DNA from: Stenotrophomonas bentonitica
GTDB lineage: Bacteria; Pseudomonadota; Gammaproteobacteria; Xanthomonadales; Xanthomonadaceae
NCBI RefSeq assembly: GCF_002887735.1
Contig: NZ_PKQP01000004.1
Location: 336,666 to 400,665, forward strand
DNA length: 64,000 bases
Reading direction: 5' to 3'
The notes under the pieces are model-generated. The model did not search any database. It saw only the letters and a program-made list of their open reading frames with translations, and was not told where the DNA came from. Position 1 is the first letter of the stretch. The number at the start of each line of letters is the position of its first letter. The position numbers were made by a program, and so were the translations under genes. This document shows, one piece after another, positions 18,562-26,537 of the stretch.

Positions 18562-19160
18562 TCCGCATCGTGCTGGCTGAAGACCAGGCGATGGTACGCG
18601 GCGCGCTGTCGGCGCTGCTCGGGCTGGAGCCGGACATCGAGGTGCTGGGCAGTGCCGCAGATGGCGAGGCTGCATGGCGGATGCTGCAGCAGCTCAAGCC
18701 GGACATCCTGGTCACCGATATCGAAATGCCCGGTCTGTCCGGGCTGGAACTGGCGCAGCGGATCGCCCGCCAGGGCCTGCCGATCAAGGTCGTGATCGTC
18801 ACCACCTTCGCGCGCTCCGGCTTCCTGCGCCGCGCGCTGGATGCCGGCGTCTGCGGCTATCTGCTCAAGGATGCCCCGGCCGAACGCCTGGCCGATGCAC
18901 TGCGCCAGGTGCAGCACGGCGGCCGCGCGATCGATCCGCAGCTGGCGCTGGATGCCTGGTCGCAGGCCGATCCGCTCAACGACCGCGAGCGCCAGGTGCT
19001 GCGCCTGTCCGGCGACGGCCGCTCGGCCAGCGAGATCGCCACCCAGCTCGGGCTCTCGCACGGGACGGTGCGCAACTACCTGTCCGAATGCATCGGCAAG
19101 CTCGGCGTGGCCAACCGCATCGAAGCGTATCGGCTGGCGCGGCAGAAAGGCTGGCTGTAG
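18558..19160 (+). CDS. Response regulator, NarL/LuxR type (DesR-like)
   Basis: Two-domain regulator of 200 residues. The receiver has the acidic pair in VLAEDQ, the phospho-acceptor Asp54 in LVTDIEMPG, Thr in VTTFARSG and Lys in GYLLKDAPAE. The C-terminal LuxR helix-turn-helix is LNDRERQVLRLSGDGRSASE then IATQLGLSHGTVRNYLS. It is translationally coupled to the kinase. The stop codon TAG (19158-19160) is the TAG of a GTAG palindromic repeat. It probably binds the palindrome at 17159. Confidence 0.93.
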   Translation: MIRIVLAEDQAMVRGALSALLGLEPDIEVLGSAADGEAAWRMLQQLKPDILVTDIEMPGLSGLELAQRIARQGLPIKVVIVTTFARSGFLRRALDAGVCGYLLKDAPAERLADALRQVQHGGRAIDPQLALDAWSQADPLNDRERQVLRLSGDGRSASEIATQLGLSHGTVRNYLSECIGKLGVANRIEAYRLARQKGWL

Positions 19161-19230
19161 TGCCGGCCGCTGGCCGGCTCTGCACCCTCTCTGTCGAGAA
19201 CAACGGGAGCCGGCCAGCGGCCGGCACTAC
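19157..19230. repeat. Inverted pair of GTAG repeats forming a 24-bp stem
   Basis: 19157-19180 (GTAGTGCCGGCC...GGCTC) and 19207-19230 are exact reverse complements separated by 26 nt. The left copy supplies the stop codon of the response regulator gene. A transcript reading through would fold a very strong hairpin, which may terminate or protect the two-component mRNA. Confidence 0.8.
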
Positions 19231-19260
19231 CGGGGTGCCAGCGATGCATGCGATCCGATA

Positions 19261-19285
19261 CCACCGACCAACGGTCGGTGGCTAC
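19261..19285. repeat. GTAG repeat overlapping the cytochrome b561 stop codon
   Basis: CCACCGACC-AAC-GGTCGGTGG followed by CTAC is a GTAG-type palindrome in minus-strand orientation. The CTA at 19282-19284 reads TAG on the minus strand and ends the cytochrome b561 gene. Confidence 0.7.
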
Positions 19286-19848
19286 CGGGGATCGGTGTCG
19301 GTGGGGGAGGTGCGGCCCGGCCCCTTTGCCATCGCCTGGAACACGCCATCGCGGCGCACCCACAGGTGGAACAGCGCGGCCGACAGATGCATCACCACCG
19401 TGGCGAACAGCACATACGCCAGCAGGCTGTGGGCGTTGCGCAACGCGGCATACAGCGCCGGGTTGTGCGGCAGGATCGCCGGCAGATGCACGCCGCCGCC
19501 CATCACGATCGGGTAGCCACCGGCCGAAAGCATGCCCCAACCGATCAGCGGCATCGCCAGCATCAGCCCGTACAGCACCCAATGCGATGCATGCGCGGCG
19601 GCTGCCTGCCACGCGGGCAGGTCGGCCGGCAGCGGTGGCGGCCGATGGCGCAGGCGGTTGTAGAGCCGCACCACGACCAGCAGCAGGATCGCGATGCCCA
19701 GCGGTCGATGCAGATCGATCAGCACCGGCCGCCAGTGCAGCGAGGCAACCATGGTCACGCCCACGAACAGCATTGCCAGGATCATCGCCGCCATCAGCCA
19801 GTGCAGGACGCGGGCGAGGAGATTGAAATGGCCGGCATCACGGTTCAT
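19282..19848 (-). CDS. Cytochrome b561 family protein
   Basis: Four-helix di-haem b membrane protein of 188 residues. Haem-ligand candidates are the His in FNLLARVLHWLMAAMI, the His in LIDLHRPLGI, the His in HASHWVLYGLMLAMPLIGWG, and the His in VVMHLSAALFHLWVR. It passes electrons from quinol or to a periplasmic partner. It overlaps the catalase-like gene by ATGA, a pairing I know from periplasmic catalase-type peroxidases, so it probably supplies electrons to that enzyme. The C-terminus ends at a TAG stop inside a GTAG repeat. Confidence 0.9.
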   Translation of the reverse strand: MNRDAGHFNLLARVLHWLMAAMILAMLFVGVTMVASLHWRPVLIDLHRPLGIAILLLVVVRLYNRLRHRPPPLPADLPAWQAAAAHASHWVLYGLMLAMPLIGWGMLSAGGYPIVMGGGVHLPAILPHNPALYAALRNAHSLLAYVLFATVVMHLSAALFHLWVRRDGVFQAMAKGPGRTSPTDTDPR

Positions 19849-20957
19849 CGCGCACCTTCCTTGCCCGTGGCGGCGGGTGCCTTGCCGCTGGCGATTTCGC
19901 GCTCGCGGCGGTTGAACGATTGCGAGTACACCGCCGAGCGTGCGGCCAGGATCGGATCATCGGTGCCGGCCACGCCGCTGGGCAGGATCAGCGGATCGTA
20001 GTTCAGATCGCGGCAGGCGCCGGTGGCCTGCGGTTGCATGCTGCTCAGGGTCAGCGTGCCGGCCTTCACCTGGCGGCGGTCCTCCGGCCAGACCTGGGAG
20101 GGGTCGTTGATCGGGTCGCCGTCGTTGGCGATGGTCACCCACATGTCCCAGCGCACGGGGCCCTGCGCCAGGCGCCGGGCGAACTCCTCGCTGAGGAAAT
20201 CGTCGTCGGACTGCGCGCGCTGTTCCGGGGTCATGTCCTCGAAGGGCGCCTGTGGCCGCATGCTCCAGCGCACGAAGCGGTGGCTGCCATCGGCGGCGGT
20301 GAAGCGGAAACTGTTGACGCCGTTGTAAGCGGTGTTGGCCCAGCTGTTCGACCAGGGGGCGGTCTTGGCCCACTGCTGGAAGGCACGCGCGGACGGGTAC
20401 TTCTCCAGCACGGCGGCCATCTTCGCCGGGTCCGGTTTGCCGGTGGCCGGGTCCGGGATGCCGGCGCGGGTCTGTTCCAGGAAGGCCTCGGCGGTGGGCA
20501 CCGCGAAGAACGGGAAACTGTTCATCGCCATGCGCCATTCCTGGCCGTCATCGCTGACCAGCTGCAGCGCCATGCTGCGCACGCGGGCCTTGTTGTCGGC
20601 GCCATGCGGGTCGCCGCCGCCGATCGAGAGGCGGCCCAGTACCGGCACCTGGCGCTGCCGGAACACGCGTGCCGAACTCAGCGCTGCCCCTTCGGGCGTA
20701 CCCTGGAAGACACCGCTGACGCACACGCCCTTGGTGTGCGCACGGCGGAAGCCGGGCTGCGGCGGACCGGTCGCCTCGATGGCATCGGTGAAGGTCTGTG
20801 CGGTGACGCGGTCGCGGCCGATCCAGCCGGCCAGCCAGGCAAAGGCCAGCACCAGGCCGCCGGCGATCAGGGCGATCAGGGCGATCCACAGCAGCGGTGA
20901 GGGAGGGCGTGGGCCGCCCGGTTCGCGACCAGCGCGGGTGTAGCCGAAGAGCGACAT
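19845..20957 (-). CDS. Catalase-family peroxidase, membrane-anchored
   Basis: Haem enzyme of the small catalase group (SrpA-like), 370 residues. An N-terminal helix (LLWIALIALIAGGLVLAFAWLAGW) exports and anchors it. Distal His is in FRRAHTKGVCVSGVF. The proximal Tyr is in ARSAVYSQSFNRRERE, and the conserved region around NSFPFFAVPTAEAFLEQ matches the family. It lacks the long C-terminal domains of large catalases and acts in the periplasm on hydrogen or organic peroxides. ATG 20957 (MSLFGYTRAG) is chosen over an upstream extension. It is coupled to cytochrome b561, and a dyad lies 83-102 nt upstream. Confidence 0.9.
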   Translation of the reverse strand: MSLFGYTRAGREPGGPRPPSPLLWIALIALIAGGLVLAFAWLAGWIGRDRVTAQTFTDAIEATGPPQPGFRRAHTKGVCVSGVFQGTPEGAALSSARVFRQRQVPVLGRLSIGGGDPHGADNKARVRSMALQLVSDDGQEWRMAMNSFPFFAVPTAEAFLEQTRAGIPDPATGKPDPAKMAAVLEKYPSARAFQQWAKTAPWSNSWANTAYNGVNSFRFTAADGSHRFVRWSMRPQAPFEDMTPEQRAQSDDDFLSEEFARRLAQGPVRWDMWVTIANDGDPINDPSQVWPEDRRQVKAGTLTLSSMQPQATGACRDLNYDPLILPSGVAGTDDPILAARSAVYSQSFNRREREIASGKAPAATGKEGAR

Positions 20958-21039
20958 GTCCGGATTCCTGCCTTCACGATGCGTGTGGGGGGGGCGACAG
21001 GGGCATGGTGTCAGAACGCGGCGCAGGCCGATATTCACA

Positions 21040-21059
21040 TTTTCGACAACTGTTGAAAA
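21040..21059 (-). promoter_or_regulatory. 20-bp imperfect dyad upstream of the catalase operon
   Basis: TTTTCGACAACTGTTGAAAA matches its own reverse complement at 16 of 20 positions. It is AT-rich within GC-rich surroundings and lies 83 nt upstream of the catalase start. It is placed to be an operator or promoter element. It abuts the terminator of the aminopeptidase gene. Confidence 0.4.
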
Positions 21060-21061
21060 CA

Positions 21062-21087
21062 ACGATCCCCGCCGGAGCGGGGATCGT
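21062..21087 (-). terminator. Intrinsic terminator of the aminopeptidase operon
   Basis: On the minus strand ACGATCCCCGC, TCCG, GCGGGGATCGT is followed by TGTTTTC. The 11-bp perfect stem with a T-rich tail lies 26 nt after the aminopeptidase stop. Confidence 0.8.
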
Positions 21088-21112
21088 CGGGTTCAGCCGC
21101 TGGTGCGCTGCC

Positions 21113-22483
21113 TCAGACGGCGTAGCGCGTCTTCAGCATCGCCCAGGCCGAACGCAGCGCCAGCGCTTCGCCACCGGCCGGACGGCCCGGGCGTTCGCCG
21201 TCGTTCCAGGCGTACACATCCAGGTGCGCCCAGGTCTGGCCCTCGGCGATGAAACGTTCCAGGTACAGCGCGGCCGTGACCGAGCCGGCCATGCGCGAGC
21301 CGGCGTTGGCCAGGTCGGCGATGTTGCTGTGCAGGTAGCGCAGGTACGGACGCCACAGCGGCATGCGCCAGACCGGATCGCGCACCGATTCACCGGCCTG
21401 CAGCCACTGCTGGGCAAGAGTGTCGTCGTTGCTGAACAATGCCGGCAGATCCGGACCGAGCGCGATGCGGGCCGCGCCGGTCAGGGTGGCGAAATCGAGC
21501 ACGATCTCCGGCTGCTGCTCGCTGGCGTAGGTCAACGCGTCGGCCAGGATCACGCGCCCTTCGGCGTCGGTGTTGTCGATCTCGATGCTCAGGCCCTTGC
21601 GGGTGGCGATCACCTCGCCCGGGCGGAACGCATCCGGACCGATCGCGTTTTCCACCGCCGGGATCAGCAGGGTCAGCTGCACCGGCAGCTGCTGGGCCAT
21701 GATCAGCCCGGCCAGGCCCAGCGCGTGCGCGGCGCCGCCCATGTCCTTCTTCATGTTGCGCATGCCATCGCCCGGCTTGATGTCCAGCCCGCCGGTGTCA
21801 AAGCACACGCCCTTGCCGACCAGCGCAACGTGCGGCTGCCCTGCATTGCCCCAGCGCAGCACGATCAGGCGCGGGGCCCGGTGCGAGGCGCGGCCCACGG
21901 CATGGATGGAGGGGAAGTTCTGCTCCAGCAGCGCATCGCCGGTGATCACGTCGATCTGCGCACCATGCGCCGTGGCCAGTTCGCGCGCGGCATCTTCCAG
22001 CTGCTGTGGACCCATGTCCTCGGTCGGGGTGTTGACCCAGTCGCGCACGCGCAGGCTGGCGATGATCACATCGCGCACTTCGGCCGAAGGCGTGGCAGCC
22101 AGCTGGGCCGGCGCGCGGTTGGGCGTGCGGTAGCGCGCGAAGCGGTAGCTGCCCAGGCCCCAGCCGATCTGCAGCAGGGTCTCGATCTCCGGCGCCAGTG
22201 CATCCGCCAGTGTCCAGACAGTGCCTTCCGGCAGCGCGAACGGCGCGTGCGCGTAGCTGTAGACATCCCCCGGGTCGCCAACACCGACGATCGCGCCGGC
22301 CAGGCCGTGCTCGCCGGGCAGCAGCACCACGCTGCCACCGCTGCCGTTGAAGCGCTGCGCGTCCAGCCACGCGCCGAGCGCGTCGGATTGCTGCGCACGC
22401 CAGCCGGCGTACTGCTCGCGGGTCATCACATGCAGCGGCAGCGCATGCGAGGTGTCGGACGTGAAACCGTTGATCTGGGACAT
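21113..22483 (-). CDS. M17 leucyl aminopeptidase family protein
   Basis: Di-metal cytosolic aminopeptidase of 456 residues. The family signature NTDAEGR is exact in IEIDNTDAEGRVILADAL. Other active-site stretches are VGKGVCFDTGGLDIKPGDGM (Lys and Asp ligands) and NMKKDMGGAAHALGLAGL. It releases N-terminal residues from peptides. The N-terminal domain is divergent from E. coli PepA, closer to the PepB-like branch. The start at 22483 (MSQINGFTSD) is preferred over an upstream ATG. It follows the HAD phosphatase gene by 28 nt. Confidence 0.92.
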   Translation of the reverse strand: MSQINGFTSDTSHALPLHVMTREQYAGWRAQQSDALGAWLDAQRFNGSGGSVVLLPGEHGLAGAIVGVGDPGDVYSYAHAPFALPEGTVWTLADALAPEIETLLQIGWGLGSYRFARYRTPNRAPAQLAATPSAEVRDVIIASLRVRDWVNTPTEDMGPQQLEDAARELATAHGAQIDVITGDALLEQNFPSIHAVGRASHRAPRLIVLRWGNAGQPHVALVGKGVCFDTGGLDIKPGDGMRNMKKDMGGAAHALGLAGLIMAQQLPVQLTLLIPAVENAIGPDAFRPGEVIATRKGLSIEIDNTDAEGRVILADALTYASEQQPEIVLDFATLTGAARIALGPDLPALFSNDDTLAQQWLQAGESVRDPVWRMPLWRPYLRYLHSNIADLANAGSRMAGSVTAALYLERFIAEGQTWAHLDVYAWNDGERPGRPAGGEALALRSAWAMLKTRYAV

Positions 22484-22511
22484 GGGACTCGAGTGCTCCT
22501 TGGGCGGCGGC

Positions 22512-23222
22512 TTACGCGTGCTGGGCGGATGCGTTCGCATCCAGCCAGTCGGCCAGCCCGGTCAGGGTGTCGAACTGCAGATCGGGCTGCAGTGAAGGGT
22601 GGGTCCAGGGGTGTTCTTCGCGGTTGATCCAGCAGCCGCGCAGGCCGGCCTGCATCGCACCGACCACGTCCATCTCGGCGTGGTCGCCGACGTGCAGCAC
22701 GTGGGCAGGGGCCACCGCGAGGCGCTCGCAGGCCGCATGGAAGATGCTCGCTGCGGGCTTGGCCGCGCCGTGCTCGCGCGAGCCGAGCTGGAAGGTGAAA
22801 TGGTGGGACACGCCGATGCGCTGCAGGTCGGCATTGCCGTTGCTGAGGGCGGCGACCGGCACGCGTGCGGCGATCCGGGCCAGCGCGTCCATCGCATCCG
22901 GATAGAACTCGACCTGGTTGCGCGCGGCGTAGAACGCCTCGTAGGCCGGTTCCAGCAGGGCCGGATCGGCGCCGCTTTTCTCCAGCGCCTCGCTCAGCGT
23001 CAACCGGCGCAGCGCGCTGAGGTCGTAGTGCAGGTGCGGGTTGTCATGGAAGGAGCGCTCGCGCAGTTCGCGCATCGCCGCCACCGGGTACATCGCGGCG
23101 GTGGCGGGGCTGTGCTGGAGCATCCACTCGTACAACACCTGGTCGATGCGGGCGCCGATGGGGGCGAACGGCCACAAGGTGTCGTCGAGGTCGAGGGTGA
23201 TGGCTTGGACGGGGAAATTCAC
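22512..23222 (-). CDS. yigB: HAD-superfamily phosphatase, YigB-like
   Basis: HAD hydrolase of 236 residues. Motif I is LDLDDTLW with nucleophile Asp11 and general acid Asp13, motif II is VAALSNGNAD, motif III Lys is in GAAKPAASIFHAA, and motif IV is LHVGDHAEMDVVGA. The four-helix cap lies between motifs I and II. The match to E. coli YigB is good, for which riboflavin-precursor (ARPP) phosphatase activity is reported; the actual substrate here is inferred. It forms a two-gene unit with the M17 aminopeptidase downstream. Confidence 0.85.
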   Translation of the reverse strand: MNFPVQAITLDLDDTLWPFAPIGARIDQVLYEWMLQHSPATAAMYPVAAMRELRERSFHDNPHLHYDLSALRRLTLSEALEKSGADPALLEPAYEAFYAARNQVEFYPDAMDALARIAARVPVAALSNGNADLQRIGVSHHFTFQLGSREHGAAKPAASIFHAACERLAVAPAHVLHVGDHAEMDVVGAMQAGLRGCWINREEHPWTHPSLQPDLQFDTLTGLADWLDANASAQHA

Positions 23223-23235
23223 CCCGCCATTCTAC

Positions 23236-23270
23236 GCCTGCGCGCGCGGGCTTTCATGGCGCGCGCAGGC
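23236..23270. terminator. 12-bp GC-rich inverted repeat
   Basis: Arms 23236-23247 and 23259-23270 (GCCTGCGCGCGC and its complement) with an 11-nt loop lie between the exported-protein gene and yigB. No T-run follows. It may stabilise the upstream mRNA end rather than terminate. Confidence 0.35.
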
Positions 23271-23286
23271 GCCGAGGTGAGGTGCT

Positions 23287-23763
23287 TCAGCGCAGGTCGT
23301 AGGAGCAGGCGATGGAGGCCTGGCCCTCGTCCTGCCGCACGCTCAGGTCGTGGCGGCCCACTTCCAGGGTGTAGTCGCCGGCTTCGTTGCGCGGAATCTT
23401 CGCCAGCGCTGCGATCTGTTCGATACCGGCTGTGCTGAAGTAGGCGGTATAGCTGTCGATGCTGTCCTCGCCGTTGGCACCGTCGTACAGGTGCAGGCGG
23501 TTCACTGGCTGGCCCAGCACGAGTAGCGGCGTGGTCAGCGCATACTCGCCATCGGACAGTTCGCCGTACGCCTGCAGCTCGGTCGGCTTGAGCACCTTCG
23601 CCAGCGCGGCGAACTGCGCAGGCGTCAGGTGGCGCTTGCAGGTGACCGCCTCGACCAGCTGGCGGCTGGCAACCTCGGCGCTGGGCGGGGTTGCGGCGAA
23701 CGTCGGTGCGGCGAGGGTGACAAGGCTGGCGAGGGCAAGACAACGGACAGCGAGAGAAGACAT
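23287..23763 (-). CDS. Exported protein of unknown function
   Basis: A 158-residue protein with signal peptide MSSLAVRCLALASLVTLAAP ending near TFAA. The mature part contains two cysteines (VTCKRHL and IACSYDLR) that could form a disulfide, and beta-type segments such as DYTLEVGRHDLSVRQDEG. I recognise no named domain. It probably lies in the periplasm. The start at ATG 23763 fits the leader; a longer form from 23808 would bury it. No operon partner is obvious. Confidence 0.78.
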   Translation of the reverse strand: MSSLAVRCLALASLVTLAAPTFAATPPSAEVASRQLVEAVTCKRHLTPAQFAALAKVLKPTELQAYGELSDGEYALTTPLLVLGQPVNRLHLYDGANGEDSIDSYTAYFSTAGIEQIAALAKIPRNEAGDYTLEVGRHDLSVRQDEGQASIACSYDLR

Positions 23764-23847
23764 CAGGGCCAGGATCCATCCAGAAAAGTGCGGGTATTCT
23801 GGCAGCATCGGAGATTGCGCGGGCAGCCTGTCCCGGGCCTGGCAGGC

Positions 23848-24939
23848 TTACTCCAGCAGCCGCGCCCAGCCCTGCGTGCCGTCCAATCGTGCCAGTACCA
23901 GCTTGATGCAGACCAGCAACGGCACCGCCAGCAGCAGGCCGACCATGCCCCACAGCCAGCCGAACACCATCAGCGCCAGGATCAGGATCAGCGGCGAGAT
24001 CGCCATCTGCCGGCCCAGTACGATCGGGGTCACCACCTGGCCTTCGATGGTGTGCAACGCGAGGTAGCAGGCCGCGGGCAGCAGTGCTTTGAAGGGATCG
24101 CTGAACTCCACGAACCCCATCAGCAGCATCAGGGCCACGCCGATCAGCGGGCCGACGTAGGGCGCGAAGTTCAGCAGGGCCGCCACGGTGCCCCATAGCA
24201 GCGCCTCCTGCAGCGAGATGCCGAGCAGCAGCAGGATGCCGGAGAACACCAGGCCGACCAGCGTGTTGATCACGGTGATGGTCAGGACGTATCGGGAAAC
24301 CTCGCGCTCGATCGAGCGCAGGATGTCCGTGGTGAAACGTTGCTGCTGGCGGCTGGGGAACAGCGCGATGGCATGCTTCTGCAGGTTCTGCCCGTAGATC
24401 ATGAAGAACAGGGTCAACAGCACCACCGCCAGCACCGAGGCGGCCAGGCGTGGCGCGCGGGTCAGCACCTTGTAGGGATCATCGAGCTGGGTGCGCACGA
24501 TCTGCACGCGGCGGCTGCCTTCGCCACCGGCGACGCGCGCGAAGTTCTCGGCGGCCTGGTTGGCCTGCTGCACCGGCTTGGTCAGGTTCTGCACCTGGCG
24601 GGCGACCTTGCGCAGCTGCTGCGGTGCTTCCTGGGCCCATTCCATTGCCGGGCCGACCAGCTGCACGCCGAGCGCGGCGGCACCACTCAGGCCGACGCCG
24701 AGAACCAGCACCGCGCCGAGAAACCGGGGAATCCAGATCTTCTGCAGCATCCGCAGGATCGGGTTGCCGACCAGTGCGAAGAACATGGCCAGCAGGATCG
24801 GCAGCACCACGTCCTGTGCCGCCCACAGGGTAAAGGCCACCGCCAGGGTGGCCAGGATCACCAGCGACATCGGCGCGCGCGGGCGCGGCGCAGGCGGTGC
24901 GACGACGGCTTCGGCAGAAGGGGGAACCGGGACGCTCAT
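23848..24939 (-). CDS. AI-2E family transporter (PerM-type permease)
   Basis: Eight-helix inner-membrane protein of 363 residues. The order is typical: helices around MSLVILATLAVAFTLWAAQDV and LPILLAMFFALVGNP, a long Gln-rich central helix region (QQLRKVARQVQNLTKPVQQ), and then the conserved C-terminal block GTVAALLNFAPYVGPLIG, LHTIEGQVVTPIVLGR, LALMVFGWLWGMVGLLLAVP. The family includes TqsA and sodium/proton antiporters; substrate cannot be assigned. The start at 24939 (MSVPVPPSAEA) is chosen because the longer frame upstream is Arg/Pro-rich noise. Confidence 0.93.
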   Translation of the reverse strand: MSVPVPPSAEAVVAPPAPRPRAPMSLVILATLAVAFTLWAAQDVVLPILLAMFFALVGNPILRMLQKIWIPRFLGAVLVLGVGLSGAAALGVQLVGPAMEWAQEAPQQLRKVARQVQNLTKPVQQANQAAENFARVAGGEGSRRVQIVRTQLDDPYKVLTRAPRLAASVLAVVLLTLFFMIYGQNLQKHAIALFPSRQQQRFTTDILRSIEREVSRYVLTITVINTLVGLVFSGILLLLGISLQEALLWGTVAALLNFAPYVGPLIGVALMLLMGFVEFSDPFKALLPAACYLALHTIEGQVVTPIVLGRQMAISPLILILALMVFGWLWGMVGLLLAVPLLVCIKLVLARLDGTQGWARLLE

Positions 24940-25018
24940 TCGGATCGCACACGGGAAAGGAGCGCCATTATTGGGCAAGCCGGGTGCGCATGGCGTGTGG
25001 GGTACGTGCAGACGAAGA

Positions 25019-25048
25019 AAGGCCCCGCGGCGGGTGCCGCAGGGCCTT
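25019..25048 (-). terminator. Terminator-like hairpin after the YqjE/YqjD-like cluster
   Basis: AAGGCCCCGCGGC, GGGT, GCCGCAGGGCCTT pairs over 13 bp with one mismatch. On the minus strand the stem ends in CCTTTC. It lies 28 nt past the stop at 25076. Confidence 0.65.
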
Positions 25049-25075
25049 CGGATGTTGCTGCCGACCGCCCTGCGA

Positions 25076-25555
25076 TCAGCGTTCGGACAGGTCCGTGGCC
25101 GCTTCGGCCGGTTGCGGCTGATGCGGCGAGGCCGGTTCGGCACGCCGTTCCGGGTTGAGCCGTGGCGTTGCCGGGGGCGGTGCCGGTGCCGGTGCGGCCT
25201 GACGCGGGGCCTGATCGGCCGCGTCATCCACCTTGTCTGCGGCCTGCTCGGCGGTATCGGCCGCTTCGCTGGCCTGCATCGAGGCGAACGCGGCCTGGGT
25301 GCTGGCGACCAGATTGGAGACCGAGCCGATCATCTGCAGCCATCGCGCGCCCTGCACTTTCGCACCGAGACCGGTCGGCTCCAGCTTGCCGGCCAGGAAG
25401 CCGCCGGCGAGACCGACGGTGATGATCCGCAACGGCGTCCATCCGGCCCGCCAGACACTGCTGAGGGTGAACCAGCTGCTGCGGGTTTTCTCGACCCGCA
25501 CCGCCACCACCAGCTCGGCGCGCTGCACACGTTGCCGCAACGCTTCGAAATTCAT
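25076..25555 (-). CDS. Hypothetical protein with a membrane-contact segment, YqjK position
   Basis: A 159-residue protein. An N-terminal helix rich in Arg/Glu (MNFEALRQRVQRAELVVAVRVEK) precedes a possible membrane segment (PLRIITVGLAGGFLAGKL) and an Ala/Glu coiled stretch. The C-terminal 55 residues are Pro/Ala/Glu-rich and probably disordered. It overlaps the holin-X-like gene by ATGA. In E. coli the yqjD-yqjE pair is followed by small yqjK, and this gene occupies the same place, but I see no sequence proof that it is YqjK. Confidence 0.72.
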   Translation of the reverse strand: MNFEALRQRVQRAELVVAVRVEKTRSSWFTLSSVWRAGWTPLRIITVGLAGGFLAGKLEPTGLGAKVQGARWLQMIGSVSNLVASTQAAFASMQASEAADTAEQAADKVDDAADQAPRQAAPAPAPPPATPRLNPERRAEPASPHQPQPAEAATDLSER

Positions 25556-26052
25556 CGCTTCACCCCCGTGGTATCCACGTCGGCATCGGGATCTTCATCG
25601 CTGGGTTCGTCATACAGACCCAGCCGCGACAACTGGCGACGCGTGGCATGCATGCCGGTATGGCGGAAGAAGAACGACACCCGCCACATCGCGTAGCCGG
25701 TGACCAGCAGGCTGACGATCGACGTGATCAGCAGCGAATGGAACCAGGACAGTCCCCAGCGCTGCATCAGGGCGATCAGCGTACCGGCCAGCAACAACCA
25801 GGCCGATGCACCGAACACGATCGCCACGCCGGCCCAGGCCAGTGCCCGGCCAAACGCGCTGCGCGCCAGCGCGAAATCGGCCGAAGCCAACCGTCGCAGG
25901 GAGCGCAGCGTGTGCTTGGCCGAATCGACTGTCTCACGGCCGGCCTCACCGACCTGACGGATGCTCTCGTCCAGGCGTGGTGCTTTTTCACCGCTGTCCG
26001 GTGGCGGGGTATCCGCGCCACCGGGAGCGGTCGACTGGGCTTGATCGCTCAC
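25552..26052 (-). CDS. Phage-holin-superfamily membrane protein, YqjE-like
   Basis: A 166-residue inner-membrane protein with two long helices (ALAWAGVAIVFGASAWLLLAG and FHSLLITSIVSLLVTGYAMW) joined by a short loop. A soluble N-terminal part contains SVRQVGEAGRETVDSAKHTL-type helix. This is the layout of the actinobacterial-holin-X/YqjE group, which are chromosomal membrane proteins and not lytic phage holins. The gene lies 8 nt after the YqjD/ElaB-like gene and overlaps the next gene, so the three form one unit. Confidence 0.82.
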   Translation of the reverse strand: MSDQAQSTAPGGADTPPPDSGEKAPRLDESIRQVGEAGRETVDSAKHTLRSLRRLASADFALARSAFGRALAWAGVAIVFGASAWLLLAGTLIALMQRWGLSWFHSLLITSIVSLLVTGYAMWRVSFFFRHTGMHATRRQLSRLGLYDEPSDEDPDADVDTTGVKR

Positions 26053-26060
26053 GCCGCTGC

Positions 26061-26426
26061 TTACTTGTCGCCGCCGCTACGGGCCAGCTTGGCGATGATC
26101 CAGCCGGCCGCGAAGGCGACGCCGAAGGAGGCCAGCGGGCGCTCGCGGATCAGTTCAGCGGCGCTGTCGACCAGGTCCTTGCCCTTGTCCATCAGTGCAT
26201 CGACCTGTTCCTTGGCGGCGGCACCACCGAACTCGGCCGCGGCCAGGCCGGACAGCGCGGTATCGGACAGTTCGGCCTTGACGTTGGCCTTGCCGATGCG
26301 CAGCTCGTCACCGGCAGCACCGGTCGCGCCCTTGATGGCACCGCCGGCAGCGGTGGCGGCCGACTTCAGGTGCGAGCCGGCTTCGCCCAGGTGTTCCTTC
26401 AGGTTCTCGGTATTGGTGGGGCTCAT
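26061..26426 (-). CDS. DUF883 family protein (ElaB/YqjD-like)
   Basis: A 121-residue protein with a long amphipathic Ala/Gly/Lys-rich helix and one C-terminal membrane segment, LASFGVAFAAGWIIAKLARS, preceded by IRERPL, the hallmark end of DUF883 proteins (RxxPxxxxGxAxxxGxxxG). E. coli relatives YqjD and ElaB are tail-anchored and bind ribosomes in stationary phase. It is first in a three-gene unit. The start at 26426 (MSPTNTENLKEHLG) has a GGAGAAA-type ribosome-binding site. Neighbouring DegP suggests, but does not prove, an envelope-stress context. Confidence 0.88.
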   Translation of the reverse strand: MSPTNTENLKEHLGEAGSHLKSAATAAGGAIKGATGAAGDELRIGKANVKAELSDTALSGLAAAEFGGAAAKEQVDALMDKGKDLVDSAAELIRERPLASFGVAFAAGWIIAKLARSGGDK

Positions 26427-26537
26427 CGTGTTTCTCCTGCTATGCGATGGGGAAGGTGACCGCGGACGATCCGACGGCAACGAACACAAGGTAATAGCAC
26501 CGGCCGGGTGTAAGCCACGTTACGGCTGCCGCCGCGT

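Noticed and set aside
25552..26052. Possible prophage lysis gene, because of its holin-superfamily look
   Set aside because: No phage genes nearby. The order matches chromosomal YqjD/YqjE-like clusters.
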